Assembly (NCBI GenBank): GCA_934121905.1
Contig: CAKOVI010000006.1
Coordinates: forward strand, 1 to 64,000
Length of the DNA: 64,000 nucleotides
Direction: 5' to 3'
From: an uncultured Clostridia bacterium
Lineage (GTDB): Bacteria > Bacillota > Clostridia > TANB77 > CAG-508
Notes under the pieces: model-generated
The model's input: only the letters and a program-made list of their open reading frames with translations
Database searches by the model: none
What the model was told of the DNA's origin: nothing
Made by a program: the position numbers and the translations under genes
Shown: positions 34,414 through 43,641 of the stretch, piece after piece
Position numbering within the stretch: position 1 is the first letter of the stretch
How the letters are laid out: the number at the start of each line of letters is the position of its first letter

Positions 34414-35568
34414 TTATATATTGTTTATTTGGCTTTCTTCTTTAGAAGCTTCATCTAGATGTTTTTCCATTTTTTTCAAAACTTCTTCAATTCCTGTACC
34501 TTTATAATATGTTGCTACTGCAAAATTTAAAGATGGAGATACTTCAATATCTTCTTTTTTCTTTTTACGTTTTTTCTTTTTGCCTTCTTCTTCAATTTCT
34601 TTTACTTCAAAATTGTTGTTTAAAGATATTTTTAAGCTTTCTGTTGATTCTTTTATTTGGTTTATAAAGTCTGTTACACTGTCTGCGTCAACTCCTGAAA
34701 ATACTATAACAAATTTTGGTCCCATGTATCTTACCAATATATATGATTCCGAAATGTTTGCTTGTACATTTTTACTTACTTCTGTTATAACTTTATTTCC
34801 TAATTCTCTTGCTATCTTGTTTATATCTTCTATATTAGAAATTCTAAACATACATATTGCAGATGTTGTATATTGATCCATAATCTTTTTTCCTTCTCCA
34901 TACAAATATTCTGCTGAGTTTAGTCCTGTGAACAAGTCTTTTCTTACAATATTTTCCAATATTTTTTGGTAATCTACTGCTTTTAATACAGATACTATAT
35001 TTTCTTTTACTGTTTCAAATATTGTTGTATCAATATTATCAAAGTCGTGTGGTACTCCACTTTCTATTATCCAATATCCAATATATACATTGTCTATATA
35101 TAATGGGAAAAATATTGCTGATTTTGCTCTTTCAAACTCTTTTTCTTGGTAAGGAAGTTTTTCTCCTTCGTTATTAATTGTTATATATTTAGGACTAGCA
35201 GATGTTATACTATCCTTAAATATATCTACATCTTGTAGTTTACTTAAAGTATCCCAATGTGTATTATTAACATTTGAGGCTTTTACTATGTAATCTGTTC
35301 CGTCAAAAACTACTATAGTTGAATATTTTATTTGGTATTTTTCTATTATTATATCATTTATAGCTTTTATCTTTTTATCAACACTCAAGTCGCTTCCTGT
35401 TATACTCATAAAGTCTTGTAAAATATTTAGGTTCGTAAATCTTCTACTTTGAGTCTGAAATGCTTGAATTCTTTTGTATAAAGACAAATTATAAATTCCT
35501 AATGCTAGTACTGTAAAAACTAATACTATAACCACTATTACTATCAAGATTTGTCCCTCCATTTTCAA
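34414..35568 (-). CDS. GAF and degenerate GGDEF domain membrane protein
   Basis: 384 residues. One N-terminal helix (6-28, LIVIVVIVLVFTVLALGIY), a GAF-like domain (about 50-200, SAIFFPLYIDNVYIGYWIIE) and a GGDEF-fold domain (210-end, RKDLFTGLNSAEYLYGEG). The active-site loop reads RYMGPKFVIVFSG where RYGGDEFVIL is expected, so catalytic cyclase activity is very unlikely; GTP binding is possible. A basic insert (KKKKRKKKKED) lies at about residues 320-331. It follows the CpaE-like gene by 6 bases and precedes ireB. Probably a receptor or scaffold of that cluster. Confidence 0.82.
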   Translation of the reverse strand: MKMEGQILIVIVVIVLVFTVLALGIYNLSLYKRIQAFQTQSRRFTNLNILQDFMSITGSDLSVDKKIKAINDIIIEKYQIKYSTIVVFDGTDYIVKASNVNNTHWDTLSKLQDVDIFKDSITSASPKYITINNEGEKLPYQEKEFERAKSAIFFPLYIDNVYIGYWIIESGVPHDFDNIDTTIFETVKENIVSVLKAVDYQKILENIVRKDLFTGLNSAEYLYGEGKKIMDQYTTSAICMFRISNIEDINKIARELGNKVITEVSKNVQANISESYILVRYMGPKFVIVFSGVDADSVTDFINQIKESTESLKISLNNNFEVKEIEEEGKKKKRKKKKEDIEVSPSLNFAVATYYKGTGIEEVLKKMEKHLDEASKEESQINNI

Positions 35569-35574
35569 TTACTA

Positions 35575-37812
35575 TTAATATTTTTTTCTCATATTGTTTA
35601 ATGTGTCATTCATACCAGCTGAAAAAGAATTTGAATATTGATTATTACTACTGTAACCTCTTTTATTATTTTTTTTGCTTGTATTATTATTTGGCAATAA
35701 TGGATATACAATTTCTGCTAGTTCTGATAATCTTGCTTTCATTTCTTTTGGATATCCATTTAAGTTTATTTCGCAATCTATCATATTTTCTAGATATTTA
35801 ATATATACATCTTCATCAAATGGTATGGTTGCTGCAACTTTTACCGTCTTAGGATTAAATAGTTCTTTCATTAATGACAAATCTGCATTGTTATATTTTG
35901 ACATTCCTCCTACAATAGAACTTCCATTGACTCTTCTTAGTTTTAACATTTTATTTAAAACTATTCTTAGTTTATATTCCTCTAATATTCCTCTTATTTG
36001 TAATTCTCTTAAAAATTCTGTTAGTGGTTGTATTGTAAGTACATCCATTGTTTGAACAAGATATATTTCTTGTGAATTAGCAAAATATTCAAAAGGTGTA
36101 TTAAAGTCGCAATCTATTAATATAAGTGAATGATTTTTTACTAATGTTTCCATTATTGGATGTGAATTTTTTATTACATCTTCATCTTCGCCTGGAATAT
36201 TTGCATAAACTGTTAGGTTATTGTTGACTTTAATTCCATTTGCTCTTCCTTCTTTTAAGCTCTCTATAGAATTAACTGCTATTTGCCTTAAATCTTCATC
36301 ATTTTTTGTATATATGTAATATGCGTTTTTATTTTTTGTTGCATCTAAAATGGCAGTGTTTACTCCCATATTGGATAAAACTTGTGCAACATTGTTTATC
36401 ATAAATGATGTTCCATTTTTACTAGTTCCTACAAAAGCTACTACTTTTTTATCACCTGTTAATAGATTTTCAAATTCTCCATCTTCAAATGTATTATCAT
36501 ATTTTTCCATTTGTGTTTGGTTCACATATATATTACGTTTTGCATTCGAACTTCTTGATATTCTATTTGTATCAAAATCATTATAATCATCTTCGTAATC
36601 ATGGTCATCGTTTTCATAATCATCTTCATCATAGCCATCAAATCCAGGTAATATTTCAGTATTATTTTTTGTTTGATTGTTTCTTCGTATAGAATTGTTG
36701 TTTTCTTCCTCGTCTTCGTCTTCGTCAAATCCAGGCAAAATATTTAGTTGTTCTGGCTCATCTTGTACAGGTTGTTCAGAGTTTTTTCTTGGTCTTCCCC
36801 TTTTTTTAGGTTTTTCTTCTGTTACTTTCTCTTCTACATCTACTGTCTTTTTTGGTCTGCCTCTTTTTTTAGGCTTTTCTTCTATTACCTCTTCCATTGC
36901 TGGTAAATCTTCATCGTCTTCTATTTCGTCGAAATCGACCTTTTTCTTTTGGTCTATATGTAATCTCATATTTGATTTCATTGTCGTTGGAACTACAACT
37001 GGTTTTGTCATTACAGGTCCTGCATCTGCTTCTAGTAGCTTTTCACTTGTTCCTTTTTTTCCTTTTCTTGTGCCTTTGCCTTTTGTTTGCGTTTTTTCTC
37101 TTTCTGGTAAATTTCCGTCTTTAAACATTATTTTTCTATATTCTGGTGATGTTTCTGCTAGTACTTCTCTTACATTTATTGGTAATACTGCAATAATTAC
37201 TTTTAATTGTTCTTGGTTGTATTGTGAAACTATATTTTTAAAGCTTTCTGCATATTTTTCCTCATTAAATCCTAATTTTTTGAAGTGATTTAAAATATTT
37301 TGCATTTCGACTTCACTAACATCACTATCGTCTTCGACTTCATATCCTACATTTCCAGAATCAATTTTGTAATATATTTTTGCTTCTTTTTTTGAACGTG
37401 GTTTATTTATTAATCTACAAACTTCTTCTGTGCTTCTATCTTTTCCTATTATTGCATTATAAATCCCTATTCCAAATAATTTTACCAATATTTCTTCTGA
37501 TTTTGTTCTTCTTTCAGAACATATTAGAATTATTGGTATATCTCCGCCATCGTTAGTTACTGCTTCATCACTAATGCTATCTAGTCTGTCAAAAATAAAT
37601 TTATCTTTTTGCTCTAGACTAGTGCTTGTAAATTCTTCTAAGTCTTCACTTATTACTACTCTGTCATAGTTTTTGTTTCTTTGTAATTCCTTCAAAATAG
37701 CATTAAAGTAATACACATTTTTGTAGGAAATTATTTCTTTATATTGTTTTTGATACTTTTTAACAATAGATGTTGAAATATTTTCATCATTTACTGCAAA
37801 TAAAACCTTCAT
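35575..37812 (-). CDS. CpaE/MinD-like protein with receiver-like N-terminus, AT-hook-like linker and degenerate Walker A
   Basis: 745 residues. Residues 1-150 resemble a receiver domain (MKVLFAVNDENISTSIVKKY, then IPIILICSERRTKSEEILVK). A long acidic and basic linker (about 250-450) has two KPKKRGRP motifs like AT-hooks (near 313 and 335) and two ILPGFD blocks. The C-terminal domain (465-700) is a ParA/MinD fold with FVGTSKNGTSFMINNVAQVL: the first signature Lys is kept but the second is Thr. ILIDCDFNTP is Walker B-like. CpaE positions pilus or secretion proteins. Here loss of ATPase and the DNA-hook linker suggest another role. Two membrane proteins flank it. Confidence 0.75.
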   Translation of the reverse strand: MKVLFAVNDENISTSIVKKYQKQYKEIISYKNVYYFNAILKELQRNKNYDRVVISEDLEEFTSTSLEQKDKFIFDRLDSISDEAVTNDGGDIPIILICSERRTKSEEILVKLFGIGIYNAIIGKDRSTEEVCRLINKPRSKKEAKIYYKIDSGNVGYEVEDDSDVSEVEMQNILNHFKKLGFNEEKYAESFKNIVSQYNQEQLKVIIAVLPINVREVLAETSPEYRKIMFKDGNLPEREKTQTKGKGTRKGKKGTSEKLLEADAGPVMTKPVVVPTTMKSNMRLHIDQKKKVDFDEIEDDEDLPAMEEVIEEKPKKRGRPKKTVDVEEKVTEEKPKKRGRPRKNSEQPVQDEPEQLNILPGFDEDEDEEENNNSIRRNNQTKNNTEILPGFDGYDEDDYENDDHDYEDDYNDFDTNRISRSSNAKRNIYVNQTQMEKYDNTFEDGEFENLLTGDKKVVAFVGTSKNGTSFMINNVAQVLSNMGVNTAILDATKNKNAYYIYTKNDEDLRQIAVNSIESLKEGRANGIKVNNNLTVYANIPGEDEDVIKNSHPIMETLVKNHSLILIDCDFNTPFEYFANSQEIYLVQTMDVLTIQPLTEFLRELQIRGILEEYKLRIVLNKMLKLRRVNGSSIVGGMSKYNNADLSLMKELFNPKTVKVAATIPFDEDVYIKYLENMIDCEINLNGYPKEMKARLSELAEIVYPLLPNNNTSKKNNKRGYSSNNQYSNSFSAGMNDTLNNMRKKY

Positions 37813-37818
37813 TCAACT

Positions 37819-38292
37819 TTACTCCCTTCCGAATTTTACAACTATTGTAAATATAAGTGGTAATACTTGACATATAATTGCAAGTGTCACAAATGTTACC
37901 ATTAATGCGAGTCCTTTTTCTTGTGTTTCTAAATGTCTTATTCCTAATACATATTGACAAATAGCTCCAACCATAATTCCTAAAAAGCAAAATGGTATAC
38001 TATAGATTTGTACTTTATGTAAAATATAAGCTGTTGTTCCATATGATTTTGAACCATATCTTTCTTGATAATCCTCCATTGATTTTAGTTCTTTTTCTTT
38101 TAGTTGTACTAATGTGCTTTCTGTCTCATTTGATATTACTCTTTCTCCTGCATTTTCATTGTTTTTTGCAGAATTTGATGTTGTATTTTTTTCTGTATTT
38201 GCAGATACTTCTGCATATACATTACTTGCAGAAAACACACATGTTGCAATCACTATTAAAAAAATAGCTATTGTTGCAATATTCTTTTTCAT
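37819..38292 (-). CDS. Exported membrane protein of unknown function
   Basis: 157 residues. A signal peptide (IATIAIFLIVIATCVFSASN, cleavage likely after VYA near residue 27), an external linker rich in N, E and S, a helix KELKSMEDYQERYGSKSYG, and two membrane helices (about 93-115 and 128-150). It lies 6 bases upstream of the CpaE-like gene and 98 after the glucosaminidase gene. Co-transcription suggests a cell-envelope partner of the CpaE-like protein. No family recognised. Confidence 0.75.
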   Translation of the reverse strand: MKKNIATIAIFLIVIATCVFSASNVYAEVSANTEKNTTSNSAKNNENAGERVISNETESTLVQLKEKELKSMEDYQERYGSKSYGTTAYILHKVQIYSIPFCFLGIMVGAICQYVLGIRHLETQEKGLALMVTFVTLAIICQVLPLIFTIVVKFGRE

Positions 38293-38390
38293 TTTTTTCC
38301 CCCTCTATAACTATATTAATTCCTATTTTTCTTACTCATATATCATACAATACAATGCAAAAAATAGCAAGATTTTTTGCCAAAAAATTC

Positions 38391-39380
38391 TTAAATTTTC
38401 GAATATAAATATTTCATATATTTATATACAGAGTTTCCCCAGTTTTTATCTGTTGCGTATTTTTTATTAACTCCTAAAATTGTACTTCCATTATAGTATT
38501 TGCCTGAGGCTTGTTGACCATCATATATAGTTGTTCCTGCCGGATTTAAATAGTATTTAACCAAAACTCTTGCAATTAAGTCTATCGATTCTGAATAGCT
38601 TGTAAATGTATATGCCCCATTGTATGGATTTGAATCATAAGCACCATAACCAAATAAATTGTATTTATTTTTTGCAAGCCTTGAAGTTCCCCATGCACTT
38701 TCATGTATTCCTATTGAGGCTACAAATAAACCGTTTATGTTGTACTCATCTTCTATGTAATAAAAATATTCGGAATTGTTTTGGAAAATTTTATTTACGT
38801 CTTTACTGTCTGTCAAAGCTGTTTTAAATTGTTCAGCTGAAAATCCAGATGGTTTATTTAGCTGAATGTCTTGATTTAAGTCATTAGATGAATTTGTTTT
38901 TTCTTCTTTTTTTGGTTCTACATAAATTTTGGTACCTATATCTATAATTTTATTTATAGATGCTTTAGTAACAACACATCCAACTTGTTCTTCTTTTACC
39001 ATTTTCCCATCATTATCAAAAGTTTTCTTCATGGTTATTGTTTGAATACCATTTCGTCCTTCTTGTGATACTTTTGTTGTTCCAACATATAATTCATTAT
39101 TGTTTCTATATTTTGTTATATATTCTAATTCTTCCTCTTTTTCGTATATTTCTTCTGTTTCATTAGATTTCTTGTTGTTTTTTTGTATTATTTCTTCTAA
39201 GTTGATTTCTTTTGCATTACTTATTTTAATATCATTAGAAATATCTTCTTTTTGTTCATCATTTGCTGCATATGATTCTTTATTAGATATATATTTTATA
39301 TAAACCGCAATAATTAAAAGTGTAAATATAGCTATTAGTAAAACAATTTTACTTAATTTCTTCTTTTCTTTTGCACTCAT
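38391..39380 (-). CDS. Membrane-anchored G5-domain N-acetylglucosaminidase
   Basis: 329 residues from the ATG at 39380, chosen because AGGTGAT lies just before it; a longer frame has no ribosome site. One anchor helix (11-30, IVLLIAIFTLLIIAVYIKY). Residues about 95-165 form a G5-like domain (TTKVSQEGRNGIQTITMKKT). The C-terminal domain (210-329) is a glucosaminidase: FVASIGIHESAWGTSRLAKN with the catalytic Glu, NLFGYGAYDSNPYNGAYTF, and YATDKNWGNSVYKYMKYLY. It cuts the glycan strand of peptidoglycan. First gene of the run into the CpaE-like cluster. Confidence 0.9.
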   Translation of the reverse strand: MSAKEKKKLSKIVLLIAIFTLLIIAVYIKYISNKESYAANDEQKEDISNDIKISNAKEINLEEIIQKNNKKSNETEEIYEKEEELEYITKYRNNNELYVGTTKVSQEGRNGIQTITMKKTFDNDGKMVKEEQVGCVVTKASINKIIDIGTKIYVEPKKEEKTNSSNDLNQDIQLNKPSGFSAEQFKTALTDSKDVNKIFQNNSEYFYYIEDEYNINGLFVASIGIHESAWGTSRLAKNKYNLFGYGAYDSNPYNGAYTFTSYSESIDLIARVLVKYYLNPAGTTIYDGQQASGKYYNGSTILGVNKKYATDKNWGNSVYKYMKYLYSKI

Positions 39381-39426
39381 AAAATCACCTAATGTAATTG
39401 TAATCTTTTGTCTAATTTTTGTCAAC

Positions 39427-39474
39427 ACAAAAAATAGTAGTATTTTTTACAAACTCAAAATACTACTATTTTTA
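39427..39474 (-). terminator. Terminator after cyclophilin
   Basis: Arms 39429-39446 and 39457-39473 (AATAGTAGTATTTT core) directly beyond the cyclophilin stop; minus-strand T-run TTTTTTG. Confidence 0.8.
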
Positions 39475-39476
39475 TT

Positions 39477-40331
39477 TTATTCACCATTATATGTTAATCC
39501 ATACATTGAATATAGCCACTTCATATAGTTAAAAGGTTTTAATGTTTTTGGCATTCCATAATCTACTCCAAAAGTATCTACTGAAACAGTTGTAATTGTT
39601 ACATCATTTACAGGTGTAGAAACTTCTTTTTCTGATGTATTTGCACCTTCTTCGCTATCACCAGAAGATTCAGCCGCTTTGCATTCTACATTTGCAATTT
39701 CTTTAACAACATCCATACCTTCTATAACCTTTCCAAATCCTGCATAATATCCACTTAAATTTGTGTGGTCATTTGATGTCATTATAAAAAATTGTGAGCT
39801 TCCTGAATTATATGATTCTGTTGCTAATGTTGATGAATAAGAGGTATAATCACTTCTAGCCATCGCAATTGTTCCTTCTGTTAAATTAAGAGTGTTTTTT
39901 GTGTATCCATTTGCCACAAATTCTCCCGTAATTGAATATGAATCAGAACCTTTAGCATCTGTTCCGTCAGAATATTTATATGATGCATTTTCGTCATCAT
40001 TATTATATAAATCTGAAAGTTTTGGTGAACCTGTTCCATTTCCTTCTGGGTCTCCACCTTGAATCATAAAATCTTTTACAACTCTATGAAATTTTAATCC
40101 ATTATAAAATCCATTATTAGCTAATTTAACAAAATTGCTTACTGTTTCTGGAGCTTGGTCTGGATATAATTCTATTTTTATTGTTCCAAAGTTTTCTACC
40201 TCCATTGTAACTATTGGGTTAGATATATTGTTATTTGCTTTTTTATAATATCCATAAACTACCCCCCCTAATATTACAATTATTAAAATTAATGCTATTA
40301 TCCAACATATGTTTTTTACTTTTTTATTCAT
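39477..40331 (-). CDS. Cyclophilin-type peptidyl-prolyl isomerase, membrane-anchored
   Basis: 284 residues. N-terminal anchor (7-27, ICWIIALILIIVILGGVVY). Cyclophilin domain (40-240): IKIELYPDQAPETVSNFVKL, FHRVVKDFMIQGGDPEGNG with the catalytic Arg, GTIAMARSDY and SQFFIMTSND, GYYAGFGKVIEGMDVV. It speeds up folding of exported proteins on the outer face. It is 20 bases after disA on the same strand and ends at a terminator. Confidence 0.93.
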   Translation of the reverse strand: MNKKVKNICWIIALILIIVILGGVVYGYYKKANNNISNPIVTMEVENFGTIKIELYPDQAPETVSNFVKLANNGFYNGLKFHRVVKDFMIQGGDPEGNGTGSPKLSDLYNNDDENASYKYSDGTDAKGSDSYSITGEFVANGYTKNTLNLTEGTIAMARSDYTSYSSTLATESYNSGSSQFFIMTSNDHTNLSGYYAGFGKVIEGMDVVKEIANVECKAAESSGDSEEGANTSEKEVSTPVNDVTITTVSVDTFGVDYGMPKTLKPFNYMKWLYSMYGLTYNGE

Positions 40332-40351
40332 TATTTCCTCCTTTTACGAAA

Positions 40352-41440
40352 TTAATTTATTATATTATCAAATACAAATTGCTCTTGCATTCTCTTTAAT
40401 GATGTTTTAATATTTCTAGCTCTAACTTCTCCAATTCCATCCACATTATCAAGTTCTTCTATACTGGCATCAATAATATGTTGAAGTGATTTAAAACCTT
40501 GAACTAAATTTTCTACAATCGTTGATGGCATTCTTGGAATTTTATTTAGTATTCTATATCCTCTTGTATATACATATGCTTCATCAAAGTCAGAGAAAAT
40601 ATCATATCCTAATATTTTAGCTATATTTTGCTCTTTTAGAAGTTCTTCATATGATAAATTTGATATCTCTTCCATTATTTCTTTTATTGATTTTTCTTCA
40701 ACAAGTGCATAATCTTTTATTATTAGTTCTTCTTCTTTTTCGATTCCTCCTATTAATTGTTCAAGTTGCATATCTACAAGTCGTCCGTCATCTCCTAGTT
40801 CTGCAATTTGTCTTTCTATTTCATCAACAATTTGCATAACCATTTCGGCTCTTTGTATTACACCTAATACATTTTCAAGTGTTACTATATCATTAAATTC
40901 GTACTCATTTAAAATATTTAATTTACTATCAAATACTTTTTTATATTTTTCGAGTGTTTGAATGGCTTGATTTGCTTTATTTAGAACTACTTCTGTATCT
41001 TCTAATATGTATCTTTCATTATCTTTAAATATTGTAATTATATTTCTTCTTTGTGAAATACTAATTACAAGCTCTCCTGTTTGTTTTGCTGTTCTTTCAG
41101 CTGTTCTGTGTCTTGTTCCTGTTTCTACTGTTGATATATCACTTGATGGAATTAGTTCTGCATTTGCAAATAATATTTTTTTCATGTCTCCACTTAAAAC
41201 TATTGCCCCATCCATTTTTGCAAGCTCATATAATTTTGAAGAGCTATAGTCTTCATTTATATAAAAACCTCCATCAACAATTTGTTTTATTATATCTTCT
41301 TTATCTGTAAAAAGTAATAAAGCTCCTGTTCTTGCTTTTAATATATTTTCCAGCCCATTTCTTATTGGTGTACCTGGAGCTATTTTTTTTAGAATTTCTG
41401 TTATTTTGTCGTCCCTTTTTTGTCTCACCTTTGGCTTCAC
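40352..41440 (-). CDS. disA: DNA integrity scanning diadenylate cyclase DisA
   Basis: 362 residues. DAC domain with DGA at 77-79 and RHR at 110-112 (TGTRHRTAERTAKQTG), both needed to make cyclic di-AMP. A linker helix bundle (about 150-290) and a C-terminal HhH domain (NLVQGFKSLQHIIDASIEEL, then DGIGEVRARNIKTSLKRM) bind branched DNA. In most Firmicutes disA follows radA and clpC; here it sits after the acyl-ACP thioesterase and before a cyclophilin. Cyclic di-AMP controls potassium, wall stress and sporulation entry. Confidence 0.96.
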   Translation of the reverse strand: MKPKVRQKRDDKITEILKKIAPGTPIRNGLENILKARTGALLLFTDKEDIIKQIVDGGFYINEDYSSSKLYELAKMDGAIVLSGDMKKILFANAELIPSSDISTVETGTRHRTAERTAKQTGELVISISQRRNIITIFKDNERYILEDTEVVLNKANQAIQTLEKYKKVFDSKLNILNEYEFNDIVTLENVLGVIQRAEMVMQIVDEIERQIAELGDDGRLVDMQLEQLIGGIEKEEELIIKDYALVEEKSIKEIMEEISNLSYEELLKEQNIAKILGYDIFSDFDEAYVYTRGYRILNKIPRMPSTIVENLVQGFKSLQHIIDASIEELDNVDGIGEVRARNIKTSLKRMQEQFVFDNIIN

Positions 41441-41446
41441 TCCTTT

Positions 41447-42172
41447 TTAACTTAATTCAACAATTGAATGTAAAACTCTATCATCTTCGCTTTTTATCGT
41501 AATTATGTCTTTTCCATTTGAATTTATGTAATAACATTTAACTTTATCCCCTAATAAAATCTGATGTTTGTACATTATTCTTACATTATTTTTTTCTTCT
41601 CCAAAGTATATATCTTCTGGTAATGCTTCATAAGCTAGTTGCAAATAGTTTAAATTATGCATATGTTTATTTATATCAATATCTGACCTTTTTACTTCAT
41701 AACTGATTGCTTGTCCAATTTCTGTTTCTTCTTTTATTTTTGCTATATCACTTTCTTCAAATACGCATTCTTTTTCCGGATGATATAATTTAATTATATC
41801 ATCCGTTATTTTTCCAATTCTATTTGTTTCTAAATCAAACAATATCCATTTTGATGTCGCAATTGCTACTCTTTTTTCTCCTTCAAATATTTCAAAATCA
41901 CGATATGTGAAAAAAGGTTGCTTTTCTATTGGCCTTGCCCAAGTTTTTATCTTTAATTTTTGATTGTATCCAGGTCTTTCAATTACTTTAAGTTTCCAAT
42001 CCATTAAGAGCCAAGCTTTTTTCTTTTCTTCTATGTCTTTTGCTCCATATCCTACTGTGTTTGAATGGTCACTTGCAATTTCTTCAAGTTTACTTAAGAA
42101 TGCGTAATTGGTCATTTTATTTTTTAGTCCTATGTCTTTAATTTCTACATAATATTCTTTTTCAAATTTCAT
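41447..42172 (-). CDS. Acyl-ACP thioesterase
   Basis: 241 residues, two hot-dog folds. N-terminal part MTNYAFLSKLEEIASDHSN and AWLLMDWKLKVIERPGYNQK; second part KRSDIDINKHMHNLNYLQLA with the catalytic Asn and His (N-x-H-x-N in NKHMHNLNY). The family releases free fatty acid from acyl carrier protein. Six bases before disA and 17 after pgi, same strand, so pgi, thioesterase, disA and cyclophilin may form one unit. Confidence 0.9.
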   Translation of the reverse strand: MKFEKEYYVEIKDIGLKNKMTNYAFLSKLEEIASDHSNTVGYGAKDIEEKKKAWLLMDWKLKVIERPGYNQKLKIKTWARPIEKQPFFTYRDFEIFEGEKRVAIATSKWILFDLETNRIGKITDDIIKLYHPEKECVFEESDIAKIKEETEIGQAISYEVKRSDIDINKHMHNLNYLQLAYEALPEDIYFGEEKNNVRIMYKHQILLGDKVKCYYINSNGKDIITIKSEDDRVLHSIVELS

Positions 42173-42189
42173 TAAAATCCCTCTTGTTC

Positions 42190-43500
42190 TTATTTTGTGT
42201 ATCCAGGTTTTTCTAATAATCTAAACATATTTTTTTTGTATTCTTCTACTCCTGGTTGGTTAAATGGATTTACTCCTAATATGTTTCCTGACATAGCACA
42301 TGCAAGTTCAAAGAAGTATATTAATCCTCCTATGTTTTCTTCATCTAATTTTTCTATTTTGAAAATTAGATTTGGAACACCTCCTGAAACATGTGCTTCT
42401 ATTGTTCCTTCCATTGCTTTTTTATTAACATAGTCTAAATCTTTTCCAGCTAAATAATTTAATCCATCTAAATTGTCGTCATCTGAATTTATTGTTATAT
42501 TTGATTTTGGTGTTTCAATTCTTAATACACTTTCGAATATGTTTCTTAATCCTTGTTGCATATATTGTCCCATAGAATGTAAGTCTGTTGTTAAATCAAT
42601 TCCTGCGGGGAATATTCCTTCTCCATCTTTTCCTTCACTTTCTCCAAATAATTGTTTTAACCATTCTGTCATGTAATGCATTTTTGGTTCATAATTTGCA
42701 AAAACTTCTATTGTTTTTTCTTGTTTGTATAAGATGTTTCTTATTACTGCATATTGATAGCATTCATTGTATTTTAATTTTTCATCATTAAAACAATCTT
42801 CTGCAAGTTTTGCTCCTTGCATTAATTTTTCTATATCTATTCCTGCAGTAGCAATTGGTAATAGTCCCACTGGTGTTAGTACAGAGAATCTTCCCCCTAC
42901 ATTGTCTGGAATTACAAATGTTTCATAACCTTCTTCATCAGATAGTGTTTTTAGTGCTCCTTTTGCTTTGTCTGTTGTTACATATATTCTGCTTCTTGCT
43001 TCATCTATTCCATATTTGTTTTCTAGAATTTCTCTGAATATTCTAAATGCTATTGCTGGCTCTGTTGTTGTTCCTGATTTTGATATTACATTTATTGAAA
43101 AATCTTTATCTCCAATTACTTCTATTAATTCATTTATATAATTTGGACTTAAGTTGTTTCCTGCAAATAATACTAATGTATGTTTTCTTTGTTTTAGTGT
43201 TTGCATATTGTAAAATGAACTACTTAGTGCTTCTATTACTGCTCTTGCTCCTAAGTATGATCCACCTATTCCTATTACTAATAATATATCTGAGTCTTTA
43301 TTGATTCTTTTAGCAGCTGATAATATTCTTTTAAATTCTTTTTTGTCGTAGTTTGTTGGCAAGTTTAACCATCCTACAAAGTCATCTTCTTTTGATGCTC
43401 TTCTGTGCAAATCTTTATGTATATTTTCAACTTGTTCTTTATATTTCATTATTTCCTTTTTATCGATTCCAACTTTTTCAAAATCAATTTTTATTTCCAT
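42190..43500 (-). CDS. pgi: Glucose-6-phosphate isomerase
   Basis: 436 residues from the ATG at 43500, behind GAAGG; a TTG two codons earlier is unlikely. Family blocks: LVIGIGGSYLGARAVIEAL, NVISKSGTTTEPAIAFRIF (sugar-phosphate loop), EGKDGEGIFPAGIDLTTDLHSMG (catalytic Glu region) and NPFNQPGVEEYKKNMF. It interconverts glucose-6-P and fructose-6-P in glycolysis. The short 430-450 residue form is typical of Firmicutes. Confidence 0.97.
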   Translation of the reverse strand: MEIKIDFEKVGIDKKEIMKYKEQVENIHKDLHRRASKEDDFVGWLNLPTNYDKKEFKRILSAAKRINKDSDILLVIGIGGSYLGARAVIEALSSSFYNMQTLKQRKHTLVLFAGNNLSPNYINELIEVIGDKDFSINVISKSGTTTEPAIAFRIFREILENKYGIDEARSRIYVTTDKAKGALKTLSDEEGYETFVIPDNVGGRFSVLTPVGLLPIATAGIDIEKLMQGAKLAEDCFNDEKLKYNECYQYAVIRNILYKQEKTIEVFANYEPKMHYMTEWLKQLFGESEGKDGEGIFPAGIDLTTDLHSMGQYMQQGLRNIFESVLRIETPKSNITINSDDDNLDGLNYLAGKDLDYVNKKAMEGTIEAHVSGGVPNLIFKIEKLDEENIGGLIYFFELACAMSGNILGVNPFNQPGVEEYKKNMFRLLEKPGYTK

Positions 43501-43590
43501 AAACAAACCTTCTTTCTTTTTTGCTTATTTTATATCAATTTTTAGATTTGTGCAACCTCTTTTTTTAATTTTCATAATTATTTTACAATA

Positions 43591-43638
43591 TAAAGAAAAA
43601 CCCTACCATATATTGCTATATAGTAAAGTTTTTCTTTA
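43591..43638 (-). terminator. Terminator after the P-loop kinase gene
   Basis: Arms TAAAGAAAAAC (43591-43601) and 43628-43638, with inner TATA pairing; ends the leftward gene at 43642. Confidence 0.7.
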
Positions 43639-43641
43639 GGA

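Noticed and set aside
36677..37288. 203-codon plus-strand open frame rich in Ser and Phe opposite the CpaE-like gene
   Set aside because: It mirrors the acidic/basic low-complexity linker of the real gene. No start signal.
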